Source of the DNA: UBA1783 sp964449115
GTDB taxonomy: Bacteria > Bacillota_I > Bacilli_A > Erysipelotrichales > Erysipelotrichaceae
Length of the DNA: 64,000 bases
Direction of reading: 5' to 3'
NCBI GenBank assembly: GCA_964449115.1
Contig: CAYUXW010000004.1
Coordinates: 9,015-73,014 of the forward strand
Shown: piece by piece, positions 52,458 through 61,587 of the stretch
How positions within the stretch are numbered: position 1 is the stretch's first letter
Layout: each line of letters starts with the position of its first letter
Translations under genes and position numbers: made by a program
Notes under the pieces: model-generated
What the model saw: only the letters and a program-made list of their open reading frames with translations
Told to the model about the DNA's origin: nothing
Databases searched by the model: none

Positions 52458-52481
52458 AAGGTCCAGTTTTTACCGGACCTT
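52458..52481 (-). terminator. Terminator of the ctpA-like gene
   Basis: Minus-strand AAGGTCCGGT and ACTGGACCTT (10 bp, one wobble) around four A, followed by TTTATTT. It separates the protease gene from uvrB, so uvrB needs a promoter of its own. Confidence 0.85.
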
Positions 52482-52485
52482 AATG

Positions 52486-53898
52486 TTACTGTTTGATTAA
52501 ATCTAACGCATAATTCATCTGCGTATCATATTTTTCAGTTTCCAGCTGCCATCCTCTGACAACTGCACTGTTTAAAGCACTGGCGCATACTTCATCCAAA
52601 ACACCGTTGACTTCCAGTCCTCTATCCTTCTGGAAAGAAATCAAGGCTTCTTTAGTCATCTGTGAGAAGTATCCATCAACTCTGTCAACACCATATCCCA
52701 AGAAATCCAACATCGACTGCATCTGAGCTACCTTATCCGAAACGGTGTCGTAATGATAGAATACGCCCTCATCAACAGTCAGATAATTCATATACAGAAC
52801 ATCGTGTAATTTTACTTCATAATCAGGAACAATACCAACTCCACCAATGTAAACGCCATTGCCGCTCTTCCAGATTAAATCAGTGTATTTAATAGCACTT
52901 CCATCCATTAACATTCTGGTTATCTGAGCAACTCCTTTTCCATAGGTTGTTTCTCCAACCACAATTGCGTTGCAGTTTTCTTTCATCGCTAAGATAAATA
53001 CTTCTGAACTGCTGGCTGTGTTACCATTGGCCAAAAGAATAATCTTGTCGTAGTAATATTTATCCCCACCGGTAGCGGTATCTAAAATCTCGTTACCATC
53101 TCGATCATACTCTCTCATAACGATATCGCCCTTATCTAAGAAATAAGAAGAAATTGTATTTAAAGTTGAAGCATAACCTCCACCATTGTCTCTTAAATCT
53201 ATAATAATTCTTGTCACATTATGCTGTTTTAAATATTCAAGATGGTTTTTAAATTCTTTGCCTGTTCCATCAGAGAAGGAAGTCAAAGTAATAATTCCAA
53301 CACCATCAACAACTTCAGAAAATACAGTATTTGAAATTGTATTTCTAATAATTGGGATATCAATTGTTTCCGTTCCTCTTAAAACTGTTACTACAACTTC
53401 TGTACCAACTTTTCCTTTGATTCTATCAGCGATATTATCAATGCCAATTGATTCAACACTTTCTCCATCAACTGCGATAATAATGTCTCCAGCTAAAACA
53501 CCACTGGCTTCAGCAGGAGAAGAACGTATAACACTGACCACCAGAATCTGATCATCAACAACTGAATAGGTAACACCAATGCCTACAAATGATGATTCTA
53601 AAGAACCGGTAAATTGAGCCAGCTCACTGGCACTCATATATTCAGTATGAATGTCTCCCTGCGCTCTAACCATTCCATAAATAGCATCATCAACCAACTT
53701 CTGACTATATTCATCAGAATCAGTGCCAAAATAAAATTCCGTCAGCAAAATTTCATGTACAGCCTGCAAAGCTGTAAATTTTCTATCTAAAGCTGTTCCA
53801 CCAGTATATCTTCCAAAAAACATACCTCCCAAGAAGGTCGCTGTACATAGCAGAGCAACCAATAATATCGTAAATAAACTCTTTAAAAATTTCCTCAT
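52486..53898 (-). CDS. ctpA: C-terminal processing protease (S41, CtpA-type) with PDZ and peptidoglycan-binding domains
   Basis: A membrane-anchored serine protease that trims exported proteins. The ATG at 53898 (470 residues, MRKFLKSLFTI) is chosen over the upstream GTG, which overlaps the AAGGTGA box. Order: N-terminal membrane helix, PDZ domain (about 95-180, VGIGVTYSVVDDQI and SPAEASGVLAGDIIIAVDGE), S41 core with the catalytic Ser in NTASSSEVFILAM and Lys in TYGKGVAQ, then a peptidoglycan-binding helix bundle (about 395-455). It follows the ftsE-ftsX-LytM genes, so its substrate may be a cell-wall hydrolase or regulator. Confidence 0.93.
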   Translation of the reverse strand: MRKFLKSLFTILLVALLCTATFLGGMFFGRYTGGTALDRKFTALQAVHEILLTEFYFGTDSDEYSQKLVDDAIYGMVRAQGDIHTEYMSASELAQFTGSLESSFVGIGVTYSVVDDQILVVSVIRSSPAEASGVLAGDIIIAVDGESVESIGIDNIADRIKGKVGTEVVVTVLRGTETIDIPIIRNTISNTVFSEVVDGVGIITLTSFSDGTGKEFKNHLEYLKQHNVTRIIIDLRDNGGGYASTLNTISSYFLDKGDIVMREYDRDGNEILDTATGGDKYYYDKIILLANGNTASSSEVFILAMKENCNAIVVGETTYGKGVAQITRMLMDGSAIKYTDLIWKSGNGVYIGGVGIVPDYEVKLHDVLYMNYLTVDEGVFYHYDTVSDKVAQMQSMLDFLGYGVDRVDGYFSQMTKEALISFQKDRGLEVNGVLDEVCASALNSAVVRGWQLETEKYDTQMNYALDLIKQ

Positions 53899-53915
53899 AT
53901 AAATCACCTTTTAAT

Positions 53916-53924
53916 ATTTTAGCA
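53916..53924 (-). promoter_or_regulatory. Extended -10 promoter of the ctpA-like gene
   Basis: Minus-strand TGCTAAAAT (TGn plus a 5-of-6 -10 box) 18 bp before the ATG. Any -35 region would fall in the terminator hairpin of the preceding gene. Confidence 0.45.
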
Positions 53925-53933
53925 CAATAAAAA

Positions 53934-53953
53934 AGGTGCAACAAGTTGCACCT
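53934..53953 (-). terminator. Terminator of the ftsE-ftsX-LytM operon
   Basis: AGGTGCAAC and GTTGCACCT form a 9-bp stem followed on the minus strand by TTTTTTTATTG. The stem includes the end of the hydrolase reading frame. Confidence 0.85.
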
Positions 53954-55391
53954 AATTACCTATCCAATAATACCTGCCATAATAATATCCATAGATATCT
54001 GTTGGGTTTACAAAACATGGAGCAGCCCATCCTCTATTAGCACATGAATTATTAATATTGTAGGATAATCCAAAGGTATTATCAAAGCGTTTGAAATCAT
54101 TAAGAATCTTATTGACCGTTGTTGTCGATGTGGTTCCTAAATAGGTTATCGCAAAATGCAGATGTGGTCCTGAAGAGTTGCCACTGTTTCCTGTTGTCCC
54201 AATTATAGTCTTTCTTTGATATACGATATCACCAATACTTACATAAATATCTTTTAAATGGTCATATTGGATAAAATAATATTCATCGCCAATCAATACT
54301 AACAAGAAAACATAGTTGCCTCGGCCCCAGTTACAGGTGTTACCATAATAACCACCATTATACGCACAGCCTCCTCTGGCATCAACTACTACTCCATTAG
54401 CCACCGGATATAAATTTGACCCAATAGCTACTGCAGCATCTATTGCTGCGTGGAATCCACCGCTTGGATAATAGTAGCAACCAGCTGAAACCCAGAAAGC
54501 CGTATTTCTAAAGAACGGAGCAAAGCCATTAGAAGGATATAAATCATTGATAGCGGCATTGATTTCATCAATTCTTTTTTCCAGCTCAGAATAGTCTTTT
54601 TCCATAGCATCCATCTGAGCCTGGAACTCCGCTTCTTTTCTTTGGAACTCTTCAATTAACTCAACAGCAACTGCTCTTAATCTTTCCAAGCTGCTTTTTT
54701 GTGTTTCTAAAGATGTCTGTTGAACAAAAAGATTGTTCTTTTGGGTTTCTAGATTATCAACATCTATTTCCAACAGTTCTTTTTCTTTCTGCATTTCTTC
54801 AATCTTGAACATATCATAATCACTTATTTCAGCGATAGCGCTTATTCTTCTTAATAAATCAACAAAACTGTCAGCCCCCATAATAAATCTGATATACGAA
54901 TTGGTTCTAACATTGGATTGTGATGCTGCCATCCTGTCTTTAATCTGATTATTTAAGTTCTCAATCTTAATTTTTCTTTCTTCAATCTGAATATTTAATT
55001 CTTCAATATTCGCTTCTAGAATTTCAATTGTTTTCTGTATCGCTTTGATTTCTTTTTCCAGTGAAGCAATTCTGCTGTTAAATTGAGCAATCTTTTTCCC
55101 TTCAGCTATAATATTAGCTTTTAAACTATTCAGGTTGCTAGTTGCTTCATCAATCAAAGCTTTTAGTTCATCCTGCCTGTTTTGTTCATAGTTTCTAAAA
55201 CGGATACAAATCTGCTTTTCTTCTTCAGTCAGCTGTGTTTGAGTTGAGCATAGCTGACAATAATATTCATAATTATTTTCAAAGTCTTCATCTTCAGCTA
55301 AAACATTTCTTTCAACCTGAAAAGTACTGAACGAAACCAGTATACAAAATGTCACTAATAGCAGTTTTAAAACTTTCTTAAATTTCTTCAT
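53952..55391 (-). CDS. Coiled-coil LytM/M23 peptidoglycan hydrolase (EnvC/PcsB-like partner of FtsEX)
   Basis: An exported cell-wall hydrolase or activator. The start at 55391 (479 residues, MKKFKKVLKLLLVTF) gives a signal peptide and has a GAGGTG box; it overlaps ftsX by 4 bp (ATGA). The mature protein has long coiled coils (about 40-260), a hinge, and a C-terminal M23 domain with the first zinc ligands in GGFHAAIDAA and the HxH of SGPHLHFAI. In E. coli (EnvC), Streptococcus (PcsB) and Bacillus (CwlO), coiled-coil hydrolases or activators are controlled by FtsEX, and the gene order here matches that system directly. Confidence 0.92.
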   Translation of the reverse strand: MKKFKKVLKLLLVTFCILVSFSTFQVERNVLAEDEDFENNYEYYCQLCSTQTQLTEEEKQICIRFRNYEQNRQDELKALIDEATSNLNSLKANIIAEGKKIAQFNSRIASLEKEIKAIQKTIEILEANIEELNIQIEERKIKIENLNNQIKDRMAASQSNVRTNSYIRFIMGADSFVDLLRRISAIAEISDYDMFKIEEMQKEKELLEIDVDNLETQKNNLFVQQTSLETQKSSLERLRAVAVELIEEFQRKEAEFQAQMDAMEKDYSELEKRIDEINAAINDLYPSNGFAPFFRNTAFWVSAGCYYYPSGGFHAAIDAAVAIGSNLYPVANGVVVDARGGCAYNGGYYGNTCNWGRGNYVFLLVLIGDEYYFIQYDHLKDIYVSIGDIVYQRKTIIGTTGNSGNSSGPHLHFAITYLGTTSTTTVNKILNDFKRFDNTFGLSYNINNSCANRGWAAPCFVNPTDIYGYYYGRYYWIGN

Positions 55392-56284
55392 CGCTTCCAC
55401 CTCAACGAGCGAGTAGCTGACCACCAGGAACCAACCCAGCCGACAAATACTCCAGCTGCCAGAAGTCCTGCACTGACACGTAGAGTAAATGGATAAATAT
55501 CAACCAACTTCAAAATACCAGAAATCAGTTGTCCATTCATTTTTTCATAAAAATATTTATAGCCTAAAACAGTTAAGACAATAGGTGCAATGGCTCCTAT
55601 AATTCCAATAAAGATTCCTTCTAATACTAGTGGAACTCTAATGTAACTGTTTGTTGCTCCTACCAGCCTCATAATTCCTATTTCTTCTCTTCTAGAATGA
55701 ATGGTAATTTTAATAGTATTGTAGATTAAATAAATTGCCAGCGGAAGTATTACAGAAGCTAAGGCCAAACCTGTTTTTCTGATACCTCCTAACAGTGAAA
55801 TAAAGTTTTCAATCGCAAAACCACCAAAGTTGACTTCTGAGATGCCATCAATCAAGGCAATTTGTTTTGAAACTTCAGAGATTGAGTATCCAGTTGAAAT
55901 AGAAACAATAAAAGCTCTTGATAATGGATTATCATCTCGATAAATCTCAAAAATCTTTCCTGCTTCTCCATACTGTTCAATGAAATAACTCAGTTCAGAA
56001 TCAGCGTCTGAATATACAACATCTGAAACACCAGAAATTCTGCCTACTCTTGTTTTAAGAGCCTCAATATCATTTTCCTCAACATCTTTATCTATTTTTA
56101 CAAAGATTTGAATTTCTTCTTCGATATCATAGGTAATTTGATTAATATTGGCAATTATCATTCCTAAAACACTCAGAATTGCCAAGGTAATTGAAATAGT
56201 TACAACTGTTGAAAAAACCATAGCACGGTGTTCTCTAATTCCCCACCAAGCCTCTTTAAAAGCGCGTCCAATTCGTCTAAGCAT
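55388..56284 (-). CDS. ftsX: Cell-division ABC transporter membrane protein FtsX
   Basis: With FtsE, FtsX relays ATP-driven conformational change across the membrane to wall hydrolases. The start at 56284 (298 residues, MLRRIGRAFKEAWWG) follows GGAGG inside the ftsE end, overlapping ftsE by 8 bp. Four membrane helices are seen (about 25-46, and three in 165-290) with a large extracellular loop (about 50-160) that would contact the downstream LytM protein. RREEIGIMRLVGAT is the family motif. The stop is TGA. Confidence 0.93.
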   Translation of the reverse strand: MLRRIGRAFKEAWWGIREHRAMVFSTVVTISITLAILSVLGMIIANINQITYDIEEEIQIFVKIDKDVEENDIEALKTRVGRISGVSDVVYSDADSELSYFIEQYGEAGKIFEIYRDDNPLSRAFIVSISTGYSISEVSKQIALIDGISEVNFGGFAIENFISLLGGIRKTGLALASVILPLAIYLIYNTIKITIHSRREEIGIMRLVGATNSYIRVPLVLEGIFIGIIGAIAPIVLTVLGYKYFYEKMNGQLISGILKLVDIYPFTLRVSAGLLAAGVFVGWVGSWWSATRSLRWKR

Positions 56285-56960
56285 GGCTATAGCCTCCTTC
56301 AGGATTATCTGAAATAACACTGCCATTATCTAAAAGGATTGTTCTCTTTTTATAGGTGTCAACTAAAACATCATCATGGGTTACAACGATAACTGTTGTT
56401 CCTGATTTATTTATCTTTTCTAACAGCTCAATTATTTCTTTTGAGTGTCGTGGATCCAAATTTCCAGTTGGCTCATCGCAAATTAAAATTGATGGATTGT
56501 TCGCTATGGCTCTACCAATAACTACTCTTTGCTGCTGTCCACCTGAAAGCTGTGTAGGCTTGTTGTTGAATTCATTTGCCAAATCGATAATATCTAACAC
56601 TTCCTTGACTCTGGCACGAACTTCACTTTTCGGTTTATTTATCACTTCTAAAGCAAAAGCAATATTATCAAATACCGTTTTATTTTTTAACAGTTGATAA
56701 TCTTGGAAAACAACACCGATTTTACGACGATATAAAGGAACCTTGCTAAAGCGTAGTCGCCCTACGTTTGTTCCATTGACTATTACTCTTCCTTTTGTCG
56801 GAATTTCTTCTCCATTTAACAACTTGATAAGTGTACTTTTACCTGAACCTGTTTCTCCAATAACATAAACAAATTCACCATCCTGTATTTCCAAAGAAAA
56901 ATCATTTAAGGCTTTTGTCCCATTTTTATAAATCTTTGAAACATTTTCTAAGACAATCAT
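56277..56960 (-). CDS. ftsE: Cell-division ATP-binding protein FtsE
   Basis: ATPase partner of FtsX. The 227-residue protein starts MIVLENVSKIYKNGTKAL and carries Walker A GETGSGKSTLIK, Q loop VVFQDYQLL, signature LSGGQQQRVVIGRAI, Walker B ILICDEPTGNLD and the VTHD switch. Length and sequence are characteristic of FtsE. It heads the ftsE-ftsX-LytM cluster and may share a transcript start upstream at about 57000. Confidence 0.95.
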   Translation of the reverse strand: MIVLENVSKIYKNGTKALNDFSLEIQDGEFVYVIGETGSGKSTLIKLLNGEEIPTKGRVIVNGTNVGRLRFSKVPLYRRKIGVVFQDYQLLKNKTVFDNIAFALEVINKPKSEVRARVKEVLDIIDLANEFNNKPTQLSGGQQQRVVIGRAIANNPSILICDEPTGNLDPRHSKEIIELLEKINKSGTTVIVVTHDDVLVDTYKKRTILLDNGSVISDNPEGGYSHA

Positions 56961-57011
56961 AAATTCTCTCCTAAAAATAAATCTATTTATTAATTTAACA
57001 GCTGCGTTAAA

Positions 57012-57857
57012 TTAAACTCTTACTTCAAAGGTAAAACCTTCACCTTTAATTTCTTTAGCATCTGCCACAATTACAAATGCAAATTTATCTATTTTCTCAA
57101 TAACTTTTTCCAGTTGATGATATTGCTGTTTAGAAACAACGGTCATTATAGCTTCTTTTTCTTCTTCTGTATAGCCACCTTTAACCGGAACAACAGTTGT
57201 TCCTCTGTTCAATTTATCATGTATGTAGGTATTTATTTCATCTTTCTTTTCAGAAATAACAAACAACGAAACAGCTCTGCCTGATTTAGGAACCATCATT
57301 TTATTGATTACCGCATTGTATATATATACAAAAACTAAACCCATCATCACATCCTGAACACTGAAGACCAGCACTCCAACCAAAGCAGTTATTGCATCAA
57401 CAATAAAAAACGCTATATGCAGTGGCAAGCCAGTATATTTATGCATTATTATTGCTGGCACATCCATACCGCCAGTTGAAGCTTCTTCTCTCAGTGCCAA
57501 TGACAACCCTACACCTGTCAAGATGCCGCCATAAATGATAATCAAAAATATATCAGCCTCGACATGATAAGGGAAATAACTTAAAACAGTTATGAAAATA
57601 GGATAAACAATTGAACTGATAATCGTTTTCAGTGCAAATTCCTTTCCTAGAAATAAAAATCCCATAATAAAGGTGAAAACAACAAGGATATCAATCGTTA
57701 TTGTTGCACTTATACCAAACAATTGTTCTACGATAATGCCAACCCCAGCAACACCGCCAGATAATATGTTGTATGGTAAGACAAAATAAACTACTGCTAT
57801 GGCAAAGATAAAATTTCCCAAGATAATCAACAATATACTTTTAATTCTTTCGCTCAT
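57012..57857 (-). CDS. YitT-family membrane protein (DUF161 + DUF2179)
   Basis: A 281-residue protein with about six membrane helices (PF02588-like, ILSGGVAGVGIIVEQ, STGGMDVPAIIMHKYT) and a soluble C-terminal DUF2179 domain (about 205-281) of the PII-like fold. Family role is unclear; transport of a small molecule sensed by the soluble domain is suspected in some members. It lies upstream of the ftsE cluster with about 50 bp between. Identification of the family is firm. Confidence 0.9.
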   Translation of the reverse strand: MSERIKSILLIILGNFIFAIAVVYFVLPYNILSGGVAGVGIIVEQLFGISATITIDILVVFTFIMGFLFLGKEFALKTIISSIVYPIFITVLSYFPYHVEADIFLIIIYGGILTGVGLSLALREEASTGGMDVPAIIMHKYTGLPLHIAFFIVDAITALVGVLVFSVQDVMMGLVFVYIYNAVINKMMVPKSGRAVSLFVISEKKDEINTYIHDKLNRGTTVVPVKGGYTEEEKEAIMTVVSKQQYHQLEKVIEKIDKFAFVIVADAKEIKGEGFTFEVRV

Positions 57858-57896
57858 ACATATTACCTCATTTTATATAATACCACACCTTGATAA

Positions 57897-57919
57897 AAAA
57901 GGGACTATTAATCCCTTTT
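57897..57919 (-). terminator. Terminator after the DUF2207 gene
   Basis: AAAAGGGA and TCCCTTTT form an 8-bp stem around seven bases with further A/T runs on each side. Confidence 0.65.
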
Positions 57920-57923
57920 AAAA

Positions 57924-59810
57924 TTACCAGCTTCCTCCACTGCTGCCACCAAATCCTCCACCAGATGAGAATCCTCCACCTGAAGAAGAACCACCGCCAT
58001 CACTGCTGTCATAAGGTGATGAAGTCATTGTTCTTTGCATTGTGTGGAAATGAGAATTCATCGAATGCATCATATGATAATTATCATGATAACCATAAGG
58101 TGAATCATACCAGTCACAGCTGACAAATGTTAAGTTTCTAAAATGTTCATTCCAGACATTTGTCAAACCTAAAGCATAGGCAAATGGCAGAATATCATAA
58201 AAGTAATATGGATTTCTTTCTATCAGTTCTTCCAATTTTTCCTGGTTGGCATTGATAATAAATTCTCTTAAGCCCAGTATTCTTGATAACATTTCATTAC
58301 CATATTCTGTTTTCTTACGCATATACATTGTAAGCAGCATAATCAGCACTTGGAAAATGATGACTGTTATTAAATGAATGACGTTCATCTTTGCTTGAAA
58401 AAATACCGTAGCCAACAAGAGTGTCGAACTGATAAATGAATTTAATATAAATAAGCCAATCAACAGTTTTTTCCACCATTCCATGACAAATCTTTTTTTA
58501 TGCAGATAGTTCAACAGGAAGCTTGCTATTACTATTCCAACACTTACAAATATTCCCGGTCCAAGTATTAATAATCTGTGATTGCATTTCCACTCAACAA
58601 GTATAAAACTAAATAGATATGGAACAAAACTGAATATCGAACAAGTAATCTGTATAGCTATAGAAGTTGAAGTCGATAGTCTTGTTCTTTCCTTATTATA
58701 GTATTTATGTAAAGAATCTTTGGCATTGCCAATAATCTTATAAAAAGAATCTTTCAAAGTGCTGACAACAACTTTTGTTTTTTTATTAAACAACCCTTTA
58801 AATAATATCCTTTCAAAATTCTTCGCCTCTTTTTCTAGATTATTAACCTTGGTCAGGATTAAATCATCATCAGTTTCTTCAATCGTGATGATGCCTCTTC
58901 TTCCCCAATCTAAAATTAAAGATATAATATCTGAATCATTAACCTCTTCATCAATAATTACCCCTACTTCAGCTGAGCTGACATCCTTTGGGGCATGATA
59001 TTCTACTAAGTGCATAATTGGATCATCTTTACCAAAGAAGTAGAATAGTGTAGCATAGATTGCCGCGACAACCATCGTAAATATCGCTGCTATAAAACCA
59101 TATTTATTTGGGTTGGGAAACTCGAAATAATCTTCTCCCAACAGTACCTGAATTGTAATGCCTTCATTGTAAGCTATTTTGCCATCATATTTGCCAATTA
59201 TAGTATTATCTATTCTTTCTACTGTTAATAGCCCTTTATTTCCGATATCATTCATCATTCCTTCTGGTGAATGAACAAAAATATTTTTATTGTCAAAAGA
59301 TTTAGGAAAATGGATTGTAAATTCGCAGCTGTTTGTGTCGGTGTTCCATCCTGTAGTTATGATGTTCATAAACAACATATCCTGACCATCCAATTCCAAA
59401 TCTGAGGTATGAATAACATATTGCCACTTATATGTTTCATAAGCGTTGGCATAGTAATCAGGATGACCAATCTTGATCTGGACATCTCCTTTTTCATAAT
59501 AAACAGTATATTTGTGTGACGATAAAACTTTTACATTAGTGATTGGAAAACGATACTTCTTTGTGACATTTTTACCATTTATTGCCCAAACCATATTATA
59601 TTCATCAGTAAGATTAACATAAATACCATGACGTTTTTTAGTAAAATGGACAGACATTGTTTCTGTCACCAATAAGGTACCATCTTCGTTGACTACAATA
59701 TCGACATTATGAAAGTTAATGTCAAAAGCCTCTGATGCCTCTACATCTTTGATGCTGATAATGGATAAACAGATAATTATCACCGTTAATAATTTCATTA
59801 CTTTCTTCAT
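57924..59810 (-). CDS. DUF2207 membrane protein with Gly/Ser-rich tail
   Basis: A 628-residue protein from the ATG at 59810 (MKKVMKLLTVII), chosen over a GTG that overlaps the AAGGTGA box. A signal peptide leads to an extracellular beta-rich domain (about 25-225), a membrane helix near 235-255, a cytoplasmic region (about 270-370), four helices (about 385-485) and a C-terminal tail of Gly and Ser ending SSGGGFGGSSGGSW. This is the standard DUF2207 arrangement. Function is unknown; the family is common in Bacillota and Actinomycetota. Confidence 0.88.
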   Translation of the reverse strand: MKKVMKLLTVIIICLSIISIKDVEASEAFDINFHNVDIVVNEDGTLLVTETMSVHFTKKRHGIYVNLTDEYNMVWAINGKNVTKKYRFPITNVKVLSSHKYTVYYEKGDVQIKIGHPDYYANAYETYKWQYVIHTSDLELDGQDMLFMNIITTGWNTDTNSCEFTIHFPKSFDNKNIFVHSPEGMMNDIGNKGLLTVERIDNTIIGKYDGKIAYNEGITIQVLLGEDYFEFPNPNKYGFIAAIFTMVVAAIYATLFYFFGKDDPIMHLVEYHAPKDVSSAEVGVIIDEEVNDSDIISLILDWGRRGIITIEETDDDLILTKVNNLEKEAKNFERILFKGLFNKKTKVVVSTLKDSFYKIIGNAKDSLHKYYNKERTRLSTSTSIAIQITCSIFSFVPYLFSFILVEWKCNHRLLILGPGIFVSVGIVIASFLLNYLHKKRFVMEWWKKLLIGLFILNSFISSTLLLATVFFQAKMNVIHLITVIIFQVLIMLLTMYMRKKTEYGNEMLSRILGLREFIINANQEKLEELIERNPYYFYDILPFAYALGLTNVWNEHFRNLTFVSCDWYDSPYGYHDNYHMMHSMNSHFHTMQRTMTSSPYDSSDGGGSSSGGGFSSGGGFGGSSGGSW

Positions 59811-59876
59811 AATCGTCACCTTCTCTTATTAATTATATCCTATTTTATATTTTCAATACTACTGGCTTTAACAATT

Positions 59877-61022
59877 CTATTTTAATTCTGGATTGTTTAA
59901 CGTTCCAATAATTAAAATTGCATTTGTTTCTTTATCTCTAATAATATAGACAAAAGGTTTATCAAAAGTTAAATTTAAATATTTAACTGGATTAAGCATT
60001 GCCTTCATCAGCATAATTTCTGTTACAGCTGCCGCCTCGGTACCAGATTCATCAACGATAATCTTTACCTTTTGTAGAATATCACTGACAATTAATGGAT
60101 CATTGCTGATTTTGGTAAAATCAGCACTATCTTCAAATATAATACTTAAAGGCATCTGAGCTAATAAAGCCTTAAAGTTGGCAGTAAAATCAATATTAAA
60201 CTTCGGTACGGCTAGCTGAATATCCTGATATTTTTCAGTTTTGCTAACCTTGTTGATAAACTCATCATCAATTTTGCTCACTAGATTTTCCAATCCCTTT
60301 TTCGGTTTTATCAGAAGCATTTCTATCCTGTCATCACAATATGGTAAAATTGTCGCCTGACAATTTTCATCTTCATAATAAGTTAAATATTCACTCATAT
60401 TCATAAAGTCGGTTTCAACTGTTTCTTTACTGTTGATTTTAAACAGTTTCTTTCTGGTATTTGACTTTTTAAATGGCATCATCCAATTAGCTTTAAAATA
60501 TAGAGTGTTGATTAAAACAGCTTTTACATTGACCTGGTAGTTTTCTTCATGAAGTTTCTTTATCAGTCCATTGGTATTTCTTTCTACCCAGCTATTTACT
60601 TCTTTTAAAAGCTCATCGCTGCTTATTATCCCAGAATAAATATCCGCATCATAGTAGTCAACTACTTTTTGTAAATAACTTTTCTTGATTTTATACTGCT
60701 TGTCTATCCAGATAGAATTTCCAATCTTTAATATTGTTGGCTCTTCAATTTTAGTTACAGAATCCAGAGTTTGACTAAGTGAAGAACTTAAATCTTCAAT
60801 TTTAGCCCCAAAAACTTCCTGCAGTTTTATTTTGGTTTCCTTGTCTGCTCCTAAACTTAATAATCCTAAAGCAAACAAAAGAGAAGCAGGTGAATAAACT
60901 ACATTTTCTGCTTCTATTTTCTTAAATATCTCTAATAAAAAATCATTAACACAAATATCTTCAGTAGTGTTTTTTATTTCTTTTCTTTCATATTGTTCAG
61001 TTAATCTGGTAACCTTATTCAT
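59877..61022 (-). CDS. Serpin-family protease inhibitor
   Basis: A 381-residue serpin: YSPASLLFALGLLSLGAD (helix B region), NTLYFKANWMMPF (strand 3A), and the reactive-centre hinge GTEAAAVT followed by EIMLMKAMLNPVKYL and DKPFVYIIRDKETNAILIIG. The hinge has the small residues needed for loop insertion, so it should be inhibitory; by spacing P1 falls near Lys-Ala-Met, but the loop is a few residues longer than in alpha-1-antitrypsin, so P1 is uncertain. There is no signal peptide, so a cytoplasmic target or non-classical release must be considered. It overlaps the upstream NlpC/P60-like gene by 8 bp. Related serpins in gut bacteria inhibit host elastases. Confidence 0.93.
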   Translation of the reverse strand: MNKVTRLTEQYERKEIKNTTEDICVNDFLLEIFKKIEAENVVYSPASLLFALGLLSLGADKETKIKLQEVFGAKIEDLSSSLSQTLDSVTKIEEPTILKIGNSIWIDKQYKIKKSYLQKVVDYYDADIYSGIISSDELLKEVNSWVERNTNGLIKKLHEENYQVNVKAVLINTLYFKANWMMPFKKSNTRKKLFKINSKETVETDFMNMSEYLTYYEDENCQATILPYCDDRIEMLLIKPKKGLENLVSKIDDEFINKVSKTEKYQDIQLAVPKFNIDFTANFKALLAQMPLSIIFEDSADFTKISNDPLIVSDILQKVKIIVDESGTEAAAVTEIMLMKAMLNPVKYLNLTFDKPFVYIIRDKETNAILIIGTLNNPELK

Positions 61023-61587
61023 CGTTTTCCTCTTCTTCTGGCAACAAATCTTTAAAATCTCTACCTACAGCATCTTTAATTATTCCTTTATAGACAAACT
61101 TGATACCTTTGATTTTGAGGAAATCTTCCGGACGAAATTTATGTGGTTTTTTTATTATATCTATTTCTCCACTTTGCTCTAGAGCAGTAGAGACAAATTC
61201 TGAGCAGAAAAAGCGTCCTTTTCTTGGATAATCAATTTTTGTTTTACACAGCAACAGACCAATAGCATTAAACGGAAGTTTTTGTGCCACCATTGTCTCA
61301 ACAAATTCTTTCGTTTTATTATAGGCCTGTTGACTTACTTCAATATAAAAAACACCCATTTTGGATCTATTATAATATTTATAAAAACCTTCAGTAAAAG
61401 GTTCGAATTTTAAACTGGCCGGAAACATACTGAAAGTATACTTTCTTCCCGCTGAATACATCGGTTGAAGAGTACTGTTAAAACTGATTGAAGAATGCGT
61501 ATATTCATCATTGGTAATCCAACCTATTGACCTGGATAATAAAGTTGCTGATTTCGTCAATATAATAAATATTTTTTTCTTTTTCAC
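61015..61587 (-). CDS. Permuted NlpC/P60-superfamily cysteine hydrolase (YycO/YiiX-like)
   Basis: A 190-residue protein with the circularly permuted papain-like core: His31 in EYTHSSISF and Cys128 in RFFCSEFVSTALE. Relatives act as amidases, peptidases or acyltransferases on lipids and peptidoglycan. The frame begins with GTG at 61587 directly after the galM stop (TAAGTG), with only a weak AGG upstream, so translation probably relies on coupling. No clear signal peptide is seen. It overlaps the serpin gene by 8 bp. Confidence 0.82.
   Translation of the reverse strand: MKKKKIFIILTKSATLLSRSIGWITNDEYTHSSISFNSTLQPMYSAGRKYTFSMFPASLKFEPFTEGFYKYYNRSKMGVFYIEVSQQAYNKTKEFVETMVAQKLPFNAIGLLLCKTKIDYPRKGRFFCSEFVSTALEQSGEIDIIKKPHKFRPEDFLKIKGIKFVYKGIIKDAVGRDFKDLLPEEEENDE

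Noticed and set aside
59877..61022. Secreted serpin with hidden signal peptide
   Set aside because: The N-terminus MNKVTRLTEQYERKEIK is charged and no upstream in-frame start adds a hydrophobic segment.
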